From: Pseudogymnoascus destructans
Lineage: Eukaryota; Ascomycota; Leotiomycetes; Thelebolales; Thelebolaceae
Direction of reading: 5' to 3'
DNA length: 64,000 nucleotides
Assembly: GCF_001641265.1 (NCBI RefSeq)
Contig: NW_020167530.1
Location: forward strand, 310,001 to 374,000
Positions 22,907 to 34,490 of this stretch are shown in pieces. The notes under the pieces are model-generated. The model did not search any database. It had not been told where the DNA came from and worked only from the letters and a program-made list of their open reading frames with translations. The position numbers and the translations under genes are program-made. Positions within the stretch are counted from its first letter, which is position 1. Every line of letters begins with the position of its first letter.

Positions 22907-25144
22907 ATGACCTCTACCGGCCAACAGATCAAGGCCGCTGCCATCGCAAAGGCAAAGAGCGCCGTCAGCTCAGCCACCATCAACGGGAGCAATGGGAGCG
23001 CGAGCAAGAAGCGCAGAGGAAACAATCAGCTGAAACCCATCATCACAAATGAGACGCCGAAGAATGCGGATACCCCCCCAACAACCATGGCTTCCAATTC
23101 TACCGCTGGAAAGTAAGTGAAACTTCCCCATCCCCCATCCCCGCCCGCCCCTTCTCGCCGCCCCCGCCCGCCGCTGTGCGCTGTGCGCTTCTTTCAGCGC
23201 ATGTTTCGGATTTTTTTGGCAGGATGGGGTCGACTCCCAGCGCATACCACGCAGCTGCATGGCGCGATCAATCCGTCTCGTTCTCCTTCCCGCCACTTCC
23301 AAGACCCCAACGGAAACTAACACGGTTGCGTGCGTTTAGGAGCAGCGGCTCGACCAACTCTCCGCTTTCGCATAAGGGCGCAATGAACAACCGATCACCG
23401 TCGACATCGTCGCGCGACGAGGCCGAGACGACGGCCGACGAAGAGGACTCGGAGGACTACTGCAAGGGCGGCTACCACCCGGTGCAGGTGGGCGAGAAGT
23501 TCAAGGACGGCAAGTACACGGTGGTTCGCAAGCTAGGGTGGGGCCACTTCTCGACGGTGTGGCTGTCCAAGGACGGCGTGACGGGCAAGCACGTCGCGCT
23601 CAAGGTCGTGCGGTCGGCGGCACACTACACGGAGACGGCCATCGACGAGATCAAGCTGCTCAACAAGATCGTGGCCGCCAACCCGGAGCACCCGGGGCGC
23701 AAGCACGTCGTCAGCCTGCTCGACTCGTTCGAGCACAAGGGCCCCAACGGCACGCATGTGTGCATGGTGTTTGAGGTGCTCGGGGAGAACCTGCTGGGGC
23801 TGATCAAGCGCTGGAACCACCGCGGCATCCCGATGCCGCTGGTCAAGCAGATCACGAAGCAGGTGCTGCTCGGGCTCGACTACCTGCACCGCGAGTGCGG
23901 CATCATCCACACGGACCTGAAGCCCGAGAACGTGCTGATCGAGATTGGCGACGTGGAGCACATCGTCAAGACCTTCGTCAACCAGGACGAGGTCAAGAAG
24001 GAGGAGAAGAAGGATAACCCCAACGGGCGCCGGCGACGCAGGACCCTCATCACGGGCAGCCAGCCGCTGCCGAGCCCGCTGAACGCGAGCTTCAACCATG
24101 CGGAGCTGTTCCGCAACCAGGGCAGCTCCATGTCGAGCCTCAACGGGATGATGAGTGAAGGTAATGAGACCCCCATCCGAGGAGAGAGTGCTTCTTCGTT
24201 GGGCGGCGTCGTAATGAGTGGTGCCATCACAGGATCCCCGAGCACGACACCCACGACAGACAAGGACCAGAGCCAGAGAGAGAAATCAGCGTATGTCCCT
24301 ACTTCTCATACTCTACACCCCCAACCCAACCCCACCCTACAGCAGAAAGAACCCACGCTAACCTCCCCCCGCAGAGACATCTTAAGTAGAGAAGTATCCG
24401 GCATTACATTAGACAAGAGCTCGTCGACGGCCGACAAACCCAAGCCCTCAGACCCGGCATTCGAGAAGATCAGCGTCAAGATTGCAGATCTAGGGAACGC
24501 CTGCTGGGTCAACCACCATTTCACCAACGACATCCAGACGCGGCAGTACCGGTCGCCCGAGGTCATCCTCGGCGCGAAATGGGGCGCCAGTACGGATGTG
24601 TGGAGTATGGCTGCTATGGTACGTCCTATTCTCCTATTCCTTCTTCTTCCGCCTCCTCCTCCCCCCCCTCCCACTAACGTACCACTAACCTCCCTCCCAG
24701 GTCTTCGAGCTCATCACAGGCGACTACCTCTTCGACCCCCAATCCGGCACCAAGTACGGCAAAGACGACGACCACATCGCGCAGATCGTCGAGCTCCTGG
24801 GCCCCTTCCCGCGCTCGCTCTGTCTCTCGGGGAAATGGTCGCAGGAGATCTTCAACCGCAAAGGCGAACTCCGCAACATCCACCGGCTGCGGCACTGGGC
24901 GCTCCCGGACGTGCTGAGGGAGAAGTACCATTTCAAGGAGGCGGAGGCGAAGGGGGTGGCGGAGTTTTTGACACCGATGCTGGAGCTGACGCCGGAGAAG
25001 AGGGCGAATGCGGGGGGGATGGCGGGGGGGAAGTGGGTTGGGGATGCGGTGGGCATGGAGGGGGTGGGGATTGAGGGGCTCGAGGTGGGGTCGAGGGGGG
25101 AGGGGATTGAGGGGTGGGCGCAGGAGGTGAAGAAGACGAGGTGA
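22907..25144 (+). CDS. SR-protein-specific serine/threonine kinase
   Basis: Four exons: 22907-23112, 23340-24290, 24375-24618 and 24701-25144, giving 614 aa. The kinase domain starts near residue 120: GWGHFSTVWL loop, VALKVV lysine, the catalytic HTDLKPENVL near 260, DLGNACWV in place of the usual DFG, and TRQYRSPEV. A spacer of about 150 residues, basic then Ser/Thr-rich, separates the two halves of the kinase, and the DLG plus spacer are hallmarks of SRPK/Sky1/Dsk1 kinases. These phosphorylate SR/RS-repeat proteins and affect splicing and mRNA export. The start at 22907 has A at -3; an in-frame ATG at 22856 would add 17 aa. The last ~40 residues are Gly-rich. Confidence 0.9.
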
Positions 25145-25634
25145 GCGTGCGCGTGGGCCTGGGGCTACGTGGAGGGGTTGGGGCGGGGGGTGTTATCTAG
25201 GAAAAGCACATAGTATCCGATGGGCGGGGGGCTACGGGGGGCGGTGGTGGTAGAGGGGGAAGGGTATACAAGCTTGTGATGCACGACGGGGTCGGCGCGA
25301 CGGGGCGTTCGTAGATATAAATAAATCTGTTTGAGATGCCATGTGTGCGTAAATGAGAGGCGCAGACAGGTGTGCCTCCCGTCCCTATCTATTTCCTACG
25401 TGCACCAATCCCATGATATGATATCCCACTACGAGTGCGAGAAACGGGGGCACTTGATCGGAGAACCTGACTTATTTCCTATGAATGTTGCTACATTTGC
25501 CCCCCCCCCCCCCCCCCCCCCACCCCGGCCCCCATTCCAATCCCCCAAAAACCAAACCCACGTATCCCTTTTCCCAACTCCTAAGTAATACAGCCAACAA
25601 CAAGCTCTGCCTAGCAGTAACCCACCCCGTCCCC
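25145..25634. other. Convergent intergenic region
   Basis: The 3' ends of the SR kinase (+) and Brl1-like gene (-) face each other here. It includes a G-rich stretch at about 25150-25300 and a C homopolymer at about 25500-25521. No gene is seen. Confidence 0.7.
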
Positions 25635-27015
25635 TCACCGTCCCCCCTTCCTCGGGCTCCGCTGCGGCGTCTGCGGTGGCATCAACGCCGCGAACATGGG
25701 GCCTCCATTCCCATCCCCATACCCTCCGGACGCATGTCTCGGCGTCGGCGGCGCAATAGCACCCCACCCATAATCTCCCGCCTGCTGACTGGGCCACGGT
25801 GACGGCGGCGGCGGCTGATGAAAGAATTGCTGCTGCTGCTGCTGAGGCTGATTATCGATTTTACTTCTATACGCCGCGAACGCCGTATTATTGACGTATC
25901 CAAACACCAGAAACGTGGCGACGACGAAGAGCATAGTCTTCAAACTAATCGGCTCGATGAACTCGTTCACGATGCGCGCGAATGTGTGAGCGGATATCTT
26001 GGCGCGACCAACCTGCGTAGGGTCGGCTTGCATGCAGACCTCCCACTCGCGACACGCAGCGGCAACGGCGGGGACGCGGAGGTGCGGGGCGCAGTTGTTC
26101 GTTGTCCAGTGGGAGGTGCAGACTGCAATTTCGTGGTGGGCTTCGTCGATGGCGCGGGCTTCTTCCTTGGAGACGTCGGATTGGATGGTGCGGATGGAGG
26201 AGTAGATGAGGTACATTGCGACGGCGACGAGGAAGGAGTTGAGGATGAGCTGCGCGTAGTAGGAGAGGAGGTGGGGGAGGTTGGGGCGGGACTCGATGCC
26301 GGTGAGGAGGGAGGAGAACCAGTTTTGCCCGTTGCTGCTGGAGGGGCGGTGGTGTGGGCTGTGCCGGCGCGAGGCGGATTCGGAGGAGCAGCCGCTGTCG
26401 ATGCTGCCGCGGCGGGAGTGGATGACGGGGTCGCGGTCGTGGCGGCGCCGCTTCCGCGCTTTCTGGGCGACAGCATCGGAGAGCTTGCCGCGGCGGGAGG
26501 TGTCGCGGCCGGGAGAGCCGAAGGCGGAGAGGCCGTAGCGGCCGAAGATGGGTTTTTTGTCGAGCTTGGTGAAGGAGAATGCGGGCATGGCGATGGGCGT
26601 GCGGGGGGCCTGGGGTGGTCGGGGGTGTCTTCTGTGTCGGCGTTGTCGGCGGGGGAGGATTCGGCGCCGGAGGCTTCGGAGAAGAGGTCGACGTCGAAGG
26701 GTTTGCGGGGGGTGGTGAAGGATGGGTTGCGGAAGGGGGTGGCGATGTTGGAGGGTGCGGCGGAGAAGAAGGCGGATTGTGAGGAGGGGGGTGGGGGTTT
26801 GGAGGGCGATTCGAAGCTGCCTGTGGAGGAGTGGACGTTAGCATAGCGGTTGGGGAGTGAGGGTCCATGGCTGCATCGCCAGTGACGGAGGGGGATTGCT
26901 TACGCTTCAGTCCCTGTTGCTTCTGGGTTAATTGGTAGAAGGGCGAGGTGACGTCGGCGGGGCCGCTGGTCTGCCATTCAAAGTCCATGGGGACTTCATG
27001 AGTGCATCTGTCCAT
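25635..27015 (-). CDS. BRL1: Brl1/Brr6-type nuclear envelope protein (apparent frameshift)
   Basis: Exon 1 runs 27015-26904; a good intron (GTAAGC...GCTAAC...CACAG) ends at 26821; exon 2 starts at 26820. The first ~75 codons of exon 2 (PFDVDLFSEASGAESS style) are in one frame, while the conserved part starting MPAFSFTKLDKKP at 26588 is in another. Gain of one base in the C-rich stretch around 26595-26640 would join them. The C-terminal 317 codons hold two membrane segments (near LILNSFLVAVAMYLIYSS and TMLFVVATFLVFGYV) flanking a lumenal domain with four conserved cysteines, the disulphide-bridged Brl1/Brr6 signature. This family acts in nuclear pore assembly and lipid balance at the nuclear envelope. 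The tail is Gln/Pro-rich. The shift may be a sequencing error. Confidence 0.82.
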
Positions 27016-27474
27016 AGCGGGTGGGTGTGCGAAGTTTTTGTGCTTTGGGTAGGAAACAATGGATGATGCTGTGAGGGCATCATTCTCTCGATTTCCGTAT
27101 CCAGGACAACTATGGGGCCGTTGTAAACAAAGTTTCGGTGGGGTCGTCTAGATCAGGTTTAGTTATAGCCTCTTTGAGTTTGGCGTGGTCCAGTGACTTC
27201 TTGGCGGTTCTCAATTGTCACGTGCCTTGGAATTTCGACGTCAGAGGAACATGTCGTAGATGTCTATACTAACTGGCTGGTTAGATCTGAAAGAATATAT
27301 TAAAGGATGGGTTATTGCACAGTTGTAGTAAATTTTAAAATAAATTTACCAATTGTGTTGATTTAAATTGCGGGTTGAAAGAGTAATATTACTAATTTCG
27401 TGATGTTTTCTCATATGATGAAAGATGAAATTAAACACAATAAACCGAAGTTGAAAATAAGATAAGTTTAACTA
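27016..27474. other. Upstream region of the Brl1-like gene
   Basis: Likely promoter of the minus-strand gene; it becomes AT-rich from about 27290 toward the Fot1-like element. No ORF or RNA gene recognised. Confidence 0.5.
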
Positions 27475-29335
27475 ACGTACATGTATAACGAGTCGGCCAC
27501 CCAAGCGAGTCGGCCACTTTCCACCATTTCCACCACCTTTTACTTTGCAACTATTTCCCTCTACGTACAAAAATGGAATCTACTTCAAATGAAAGCCGTA
27601 TAATCCTAGCAATTGAAGCTCTTAAAAACGACCCTAAACTTACCGAACGAGCTGCAGCAGGTGTCTATAAGGTTCCCCGGGCGACTTTGGCCGACCGACG
27701 CACTGGAAAACTATCAAGACGCGATATAACTGCAAATGGGAGGAAGTTGACCAATACTGAAGAGAGTGTGCTTCTTGATCATATTATTGATCTAATTGAG
27801 CGAGGATTTCCGCCCCGGCTCGAAGATATACAAGATATGGCCAATCGCCTCCTTGGGGTACGCGACGCAACGCGTGTTGGCTCATGATGGGCAGGGAACT
27901 TCGTACGACGCCAACCAGCCCTTAATATGCATTTTCGACGTCGAATTGACTACCAGAGGGCCCTAGCTGAAGATCCTAAGATTATACAAGCTTGGTTTGC
28001 ACTTGTACAGAATACAATTGCAAAATACGGTATTGTCAACTCAGACATCTACAACTTTGATGAGACTGGGTTTTTGATGGGAATGCTCTCGCATGCTAAG
28101 GTTGTAACAACCTCTGATTGACAGGACAGACCTCGTACAAAGCAGCCTGGCAATCGGGAATGGGTTTCTGTAATCCAGAGTGTATGTGCAGATGGCTGGG
28201 CAATGCCGCCATATATCATTGTTAAGGGCAAATATCACCTCCTCTCCTGGTATACCAATGGCCAATTCCCACCAACCTGGCGGATCCATCTGAGCGAAAA
28301 TGGCTGGACTACAAACGCTATAGGCCTAGATTGGTTGAATCACTTTGAGGGATGTACTAAGCCTCGTACAACTGGTGGATATAGACTTCTAATCCTCGAC
28401 GGCCACAACAGCCACCGGGCTACTGAATTCGACGATTTCTGCAAGCTTAACAATATTATACCGCTTTGCATGCCTCCCCATTCATCGCATATCCTCCAGC
28501 CTCTCGATGTAGGCTGTTTTAGCCCTTTAAAAGCTTCGTATAGCAAGGCAATTGAGCAGATGATGCGGAGGCATATAACTCACATTACTAAAGATGACTT
28601 CTTTCCTGCCTTCCAGCAGGCCTTTTTTGCTTCAATGGGAGAAGAGAATGTACGAGCTGGCTTCCGAGCAACTGGCCTTGTTCCATACGACCCTGAAACA
28701 GTAATTTCTCGGCTGGATTTTAAGCCTAGAACGCCTACACCGTCAAACTCTCGGCCAGGAACCGCTACCTCCTGGGGTCTAAAAACGCCAACTACAGCAA
28801 TTGAGGCTGTTCAAAGCTCTACTACCTTGAAATCTAGGATTGCTAGGCATCAGGGTAGCTCTCCAACCCATTTATATAACGTAGTTGACGCCCAGGCTAA
28901 AGGTATCTCAATGCTAGCACACAGACTAGTCCTTCTTGAAGCTGAGAACCAGGAGCTTTGTACAGCAAATGAGTTACTAAGCAAACGCCGGAGGGCTAAA
29001 AAGAGCCGCCTACAGCTTGGAGGTTCGCTTTCAGCACCTGAAGCTAATGCGATACAGCTAGAAAAGGGTATAGTTGATGCTAGGAGAGAAAATACACGTA
29101 GGGAGGGTAGTTCTACAGAGCGGGCTCAGCTACGTACTCGGCGTTGTGGCAACTGCAGCCAAACTGGTCATAATTCGCGAACTTGTCAGGTAGTTTGGGA
29201 GACGTCTGAAGATGGCGATTCTGAGTAGTTTTAATTGATTTAAGGCGTTGTAGTTGAATTGATTTATATAATATATAGGTGGTCAGTGGAAAGTGGCCGA
29301 CTCGCTTGGGTGGCCGACTCGTTATACATGTACGA
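27475..29335 (+). mobile_element. Fot1-like DNA transposon with broken transposase
   Basis: An 1861-bp element between TA at 27473-27474 and 29336-29337. Ends start ACGTACATGTATAACGAG and carry two spaced copies of CGAGTCGGCCAC. The last base pair of the right end is changed (ACGA instead of ACGT). Its length is almost equal to the element at 19223, but the inner TIR repeats differ. The fragment at 46787-47393 is a relative. Confidence 0.9.
27573..29228 (+). pseudogene. Fot1-like transposase with two nonsense codons
   Basis: One frame runs 27573-29228, interrupted by TGA at about 27885 and 28119. At the first stop the related intact protein has Arg (GSRWASNF), so a CGA-to-TGA change is the simple explanation. 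Otherwise the full set is there: HTH with SRRDITANGRK, YNFDETGFLMG, LLILDGHNSHR, ILQPLDVGCFSP, coiled coil and a CCHC knuckle (CGNCSQTGHNSRTC). All three catalytic acids remain, so the element died by point mutation, not deletion. Confidence 0.9.
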
Positions 29336-29537
29336 TAATGATCATTGTAGATTATACAATAGTCAGCATCCACATAATGCTTCTTGACTTAAAGGATATT
29401 TATATTCAAATTCTCCCCCTCGAACTACAATTTGTTAGCACCATTACTGTAGCTTGAACATTAAATATCTGTGGGCACCAATTTTGGTATAACCGCCTCC
29501 CTTTCCCTCTCTGCCTGCCTTAGCCTCTCCGCCACAT

Positions 29538-30398
29538 TTACGTGCCCGTATAAAGTCCCGCATCTAACGCACTGCCATACTGCCCCCCGATGATCCCCAC
29601 GTCTGCCCCTGCCATAAGCAACATCTCCACAATATTCTCGTACCCTTGATACGCCGCAGCATGTAATGCGCTATGATACTTTCCCCCCACCGTGTTTACT
29701 TTAGCTCCCCTCTCAAGCAATAACTGTACTATTTCCGCATTGTTACAACTTGCAGCGAATTGAAGGGGGTTTCCATGAATGCCAGACAGGAGATTGGGAT
29801 CAGCTCCACGGTTTAGGAGCATCTTAACAACGATTATAGACCCATTCAGACACGCAGCATGTAGAGCACTGCCGTAATACCCACATTCACGGTTGATATC
29901 TGCACCAAGACTAAGTAGAGTCTCAACAACTCTCTCCTGGCCCCTAAACGCAGCACCTTGCAGAGCGCTTCCATAGAAGCCACTTTGCTCGTTAGAATCT
30001 GCTCCGTACTCTATGAGTAGAGATACAACTTTGGGGAACCCCTCAAGTGCGGCTATCTGCAGTGGTGTGTCATCGTCGAAACCCACATGACCACTGACAT
30101 TCGCGCCATGTATGAGCAATAGCCTCGCGACTTGCTCATGGCCAGTATAACAAGCAGCGATAAGAGCATTGCCGCCACGATTGCCTCCTCGGAGATTAAC
30201 TTTGGCTCCTCGTTCAAGTAGTAACTCAACTACACGAGTTCGGCCATTAAAACTAGCCTCATGTAAGGCACTGCTAGACATCCCCCATTGGGCGTTGACT
30301 AGCGCTCCTTTATCAATGAGAGTTTTGCAGGTGCGATAGTGGCCATTTGAAACGGTTATCACTACAGTTATGTGTAACACATAGTCACTGGAGGTCAT
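29538..30398 (-). pseudogene. Ankyrin-repeat gene fragment, 5'-truncated by copia LTR
   Basis: 286 codons with about eight ankyrin repeats (YGSALHAACLNG and VVEMLLMAGADV style), ending in a normal stop. Its first ~9 codons are LTR sequence: the retrotransposon end is at 30373, so the ankyrin gene is cut there and its N-terminal part is not in the window. Such repeat arrays in fungi are often the C-terminus of NACHT/NLR-like or other multidomain proteins, but the missing part leaves that open. Confidence 0.8.
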
Positions 30399-30562
30399 TG
30401 GAAGTGTTGGTGGTAGACAAGTTGTTGATTAGTTGAAGTATATAGGTTACAACTACTGAGAACTATATATGTGGGTGGGTGCCACGCCAGTGGCTCCCGT
30501 GGCTCTGAACCCCGATTCCTGCAACGCACCCCTCTGGTGATATTGTAGAAAACATATCAACA
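30373..30562 (-). repeat. 3' LTR of copia-1
   Basis: About 190 bp, read on the minus strand from TGTTGATATG to GTGTTACA. The inner end is set by the purine-rich stretch after the pol stop and is uncertain; the outer end is supported by the match to the residual 5' LTR at 36445-36468. It joins directly to the ankyrin fragment. Confidence 0.6.
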
Positions 30563-32546
30563 GTTAGTAGCACCCCTAGTTCTTCATCCGTAACCTATAA
30601 TCAGTCCATCTTTGGAAGCTGTTTAAGCTTGATCAGCTCAATGAATCTCTGATGATCCATCGTTGATAGTGGCTTCGTCAGTCCATCTGCAGCCATCTCC
30701 TTCGTATACACATAATATAGATCAACAAGGTTTTCCTTCACTTGATTTCGGATGTAGTGGTATTTGATGTCGATGTGCTTCGTTCGCTGATGAAACTCTG
30801 GATTCTCTGCAAGTGCAAGAGCTCCTTGGTTGTCGCCGATGATTTCCGTTGTGAGTGCATCCTTCTTCTTATATCCAAGCTCCTTGAATACCTGTCGAAG
30901 CCATGCTCCTTCCTGTGCAGCCTTAAACATAGCCACGTATTCAGCTTCAGTAGTCGCAACTGCAACGGTTGGCTGTCTCTTAGAAATTCTCACAATGACG
31001 CCTCCACAGAAAAGGTAGACGCATCCTGTGTGAGACTTGCGCTCGCTTCTGTCGCCTGCGAAGTCTGCATCGACGTATCCTCTTAATGCCATAGCCTCAT
31101 CATCCTTCCAATCGCCTCCATAACAGATGCACAGATGAATAGAGCCTGCGAGATACTGCAGACAGCGACGAGCAGCTGCGATATGCTGTGGCGAGGGGTT
31201 TGCGAGAAAACGAGATAGAACAGACATGCAATAGTTGATATCCGGTCGAGTGTTCATGGCTAGATACATTAGAGATCCAACCATAGACTGATACAGCTTG
31301 ATTTCGTGAGCTGTAGCTTTGTCTTTGTACGGAGTCATGAGAATTTCCCATCCTTGGGCACAAGGCGTCTTCAGCGTGTGGCAATTTGTCATTCCAAAAC
31401 GGCTGAGGATCTTTTGAGTATATGCATCCTGTCCAAGGTAGATCTCTCACTTCTTTCTATCTCGATGAATGCGGACTCCAAGGAAGTATTGTGCAGGACT
31501 GAGTTCTTCAATTGTGAACTTTGTCTGCAACTCATATTTCAACTTACTTAAGTCCTCGTTATCTTTGCCAATAATGAGGCAGTCATCAACATAAGTGACA
31601 ATGATGATCTTTGTGTCCTTGTTGATGAAGATGCATTGGTCTGTTTCGAGTGGTTCAACTCCAAGAGATTGGAGTGCTTTGCGAAGCTTTTTCTGCCAGA
31701 GACGTGGTGACTGCTTGAGACCGTAAAGCGCGCGTGATAGCTTGCACACATCCTCCTTTGAAAGCTTGACACCATTCTCACACCATCCAGGAGCCAATTC
31801 TACATATACCTCTGCATCGATATCATTTTCAAGGAATGCAGTGTCAACATCCATCTGTTCAATCTCAAGATCGAAACGTGCAGCGAGGGCAACAGCGATT
31901 TTCCATGTGGCTGATTTGCAAACTCCTGCAAAGGTCTGCTCATAATCCTTTCCATATCTCTGCTCATAGCCCTTTACAACCCATCGAGCCTTGTGGCGAA
32001 GGATTTTGCCATCTTGATCTCTTTTAGTGCGCAAAACAAGGCGTCCACCAAGGACCTTTTTCCCTTTTGGAACTTTGCTTTTATGCATGACTTTCCACAC
32101 TTTCTTACAAGTAATGGATGGATATTCAGAGGCAATGGCCTCACGCCAGAGATCTGCATCAGATCGAGCGAGTGCTTCTTCCATGGTTTGCGGATCTGAG
32201 TTGTATTCTGTACCTGTGAAAAATGCATTTTGGAAATCTTCGTCTTGATATTCCTGTTCTTCCTCTGCATACATGGCATTTCGAGATGAAGCAGCATCCT
32301 TTGCTTGGCTTCTCGTGACTCGATTGTGTTCAGCAATAGAAACCCAGACTTTGCGAGTTTGGGTCTTCTTTGGAGGTTCGCGCTCCTCATGCTCGATTTC
32401 TGCATCTGGCTGATCTTGAGAAGTTTCTTCCGCATCATCCTGATTGTGAATTAGGTCTAGAGTCTGTCCTTCATAGTCTTTATTCATTGAGATGGAAGGT
32501 GGAGGGTATCGCAGTTCATCCATTTCTTCCACTGCGTTGTTGTGGG

Positions 32547-33456
32547 TGTCATACTGACATTCGTTGCACTTAGTTTGCTATCAAACTCAAGAGCAAACTT
32601 GGAAATCTCCTCCTCAAACCTACAAGTCACTATACATATTTTGGCTTATCACACCAACAACAAGAGCAATACTACTCAACGATTGCTACAACCATCTATG
32701 ATTCATTACACGTCATCGCTCCTTAGTTACTGGGCCGATATTACCACATAGCATATCTCTACAACCCTCTATGATTCATTACATGACATCACTCATACTA
32801 CCACATGACATATCTCTACCAACTAGAGGCCTAGGAGCATGAACGATAGCTCTAAAAATTCCTACGAACCTCTATGATTCATTACATGTCATCGCTCTTT
32901 AGTTACCCACAAGATTGGTTAAGTTATGACATAATTTGTCTATGACATAATTTGTCTATAGGGGTACTCTGACCTTGGACCTCCTTTTACTTCCTATAGG
33001 CTACGAACCTAAGAGATGGTTCTATGGGATTCTCTTACGTCGACTACAGTTACCAAGCCTGGTAAGTCATGGAAAGTCTTGGAAAATGATAGAACTACAC
33101 TCCTTTAGCATAAATAGGATTGCCCTTTCCTTAAGAAAGGGCAAGCAGACAATACAGTAAATCGACTATCACATACTTCCACATCTTTTCAAAGCTTCCA
33201 AGCATTGATCTTGTTACTCCTTGTTTCTGAAAAGTCAGTGATGTGTTAACCTCTGACTTACCCCTGAGTTCCCAGACTCAACATTTGTTGCAACTTGTCT
33301 GAACCACTTCACTACATCACACACCTGATTGCTGCATTGTGGAATAGTCTAAGCTACAACCCTTTGGCTCTGTTTCCTAAGATAGTGTGTTGTCTTAGTA
33401 AATTCATCCCTTTCTTGGGTGGCTAGATTCTCACATCTGGTGCACCCACCATTACA
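32547..33456 (-). mobile_element. Solo LTR nested in copia-1, target duplication GTGGG
   Basis: 910 bp, reading TGTCATACTG to CCACCATTACA on the plus strand, flanked by GTGGG at 32542-32546 and 33457-33461. It interrupts the copia coding region between integrase and reverse transcriptase. Removing it with one GTGGG rejoins the copia frame as ...QAAHNNAVEEMDEL. Confidence 0.93.
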
Positions 33457-34161
33457 GTGGGCTGCTTGGACATTTTCGTCACTGATTTGGTCAAATGTTG
33501 GCTCTGTAATGAAACCACTGCCTTCATCAAATTGAGCATGCAAAGTTCTTATAATCTTCTCTCCAGCTCGAGACCCTCATATCCAACGAGAATGCTGACT
33601 TCTGCCCTTGAGGCAAGCTTCTGGCTTTGCACTCTGCGTTCCTTTTGGATAATAACATACATCTTGCATCCTAGAACTCGCAAGTGGGCGATGTTAGGTG
33701 TGTGATTCACCCCTGGTTCAATTTCGTCCCAAAATGCTTCAAATGGTGTCTTCCCATCAATGGTTGAAGTGGCCACTCTGTTTGAGATGTAAACGGCAGC
33801 TTGAAACAGCTCTGGCCATAGGAATTCAGGAATTCGCTGATCGATTGCAGCAGATCAAACACGTTCAAAAATGGTGCGAAAGCTTCGTTCGGCTGTGCCG
33901 TCTTGATATACGCAAAATGGAGTGGACAGCTCAATGATGGTTCCGAGATCTGCTGTAAGCTCATCGATCTGGGTAGGAGCATATTCCTTTCCTCCATCCA
34001 TTCTTAATCTCTTAATTGTGATGTTGTATTGCGTCTTTGCAAGTCGAATCATCCAGACAATGCATTTGTACGCGTCACCCTTATTCTTAAAGGTCCATCC
34101 ATAGCGGACACTGTACTTTCCACAAGTAAACAGTATGCCATACTTCTCTCCGTCAAGCAAC

Positions 34162-34490
34162 TTAACGCCACCTGGACAGGACAGTTGAACGCAACGTTTG
34201 TGAGCAAACAGGACTGGGGAATAAACAGCGAAAGCACCCCAGAAGATGAGAGCTCAGACGAAGGGTCGGAGGCGGAATCGTTCACCGTCTCGGAACAGGA
34301 GACCTTCGACGAACTTGCACCCACAGGTCCAATGAGTCCTCGGTGCAAGGATGTAGTAAAACGCATGGCCAGACACGCCGATGAGAAGATTAGGAACGCG
34401 AGAAACGAACCTAACAGCCGGAGGAGGATCCCTACGCTTAGAGGAATCTACACAAACCTACTGCAGGGATTACCACAAGAATGTCTAGTA
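34162..34490 (+). other. Foreign ~330-bp insert within copia integrase
   Basis: Between the integrase zinc region and core, copia homology stops and a segment begins that is open on the opposite (plus) strand. It translates as an acidic Ser/Glu-rich stretch (TPEDESSDEGSEAESF) followed by a basic one (RMARHADEKIRNARN). Its composition differs from the AT-rich copia. Origin unknown; no TIR or clear target duplication was found. Confidence 0.55.

Noticed and set aside
25967..27015. 356-codon Pro/Arg-rich minus-strand frame starting at 27015 as the full Brl1 product
   Set aside because: It reads through a clear intron and then runs out of frame with the conserved membrane domain; only its first 37 codons belong to the gene.
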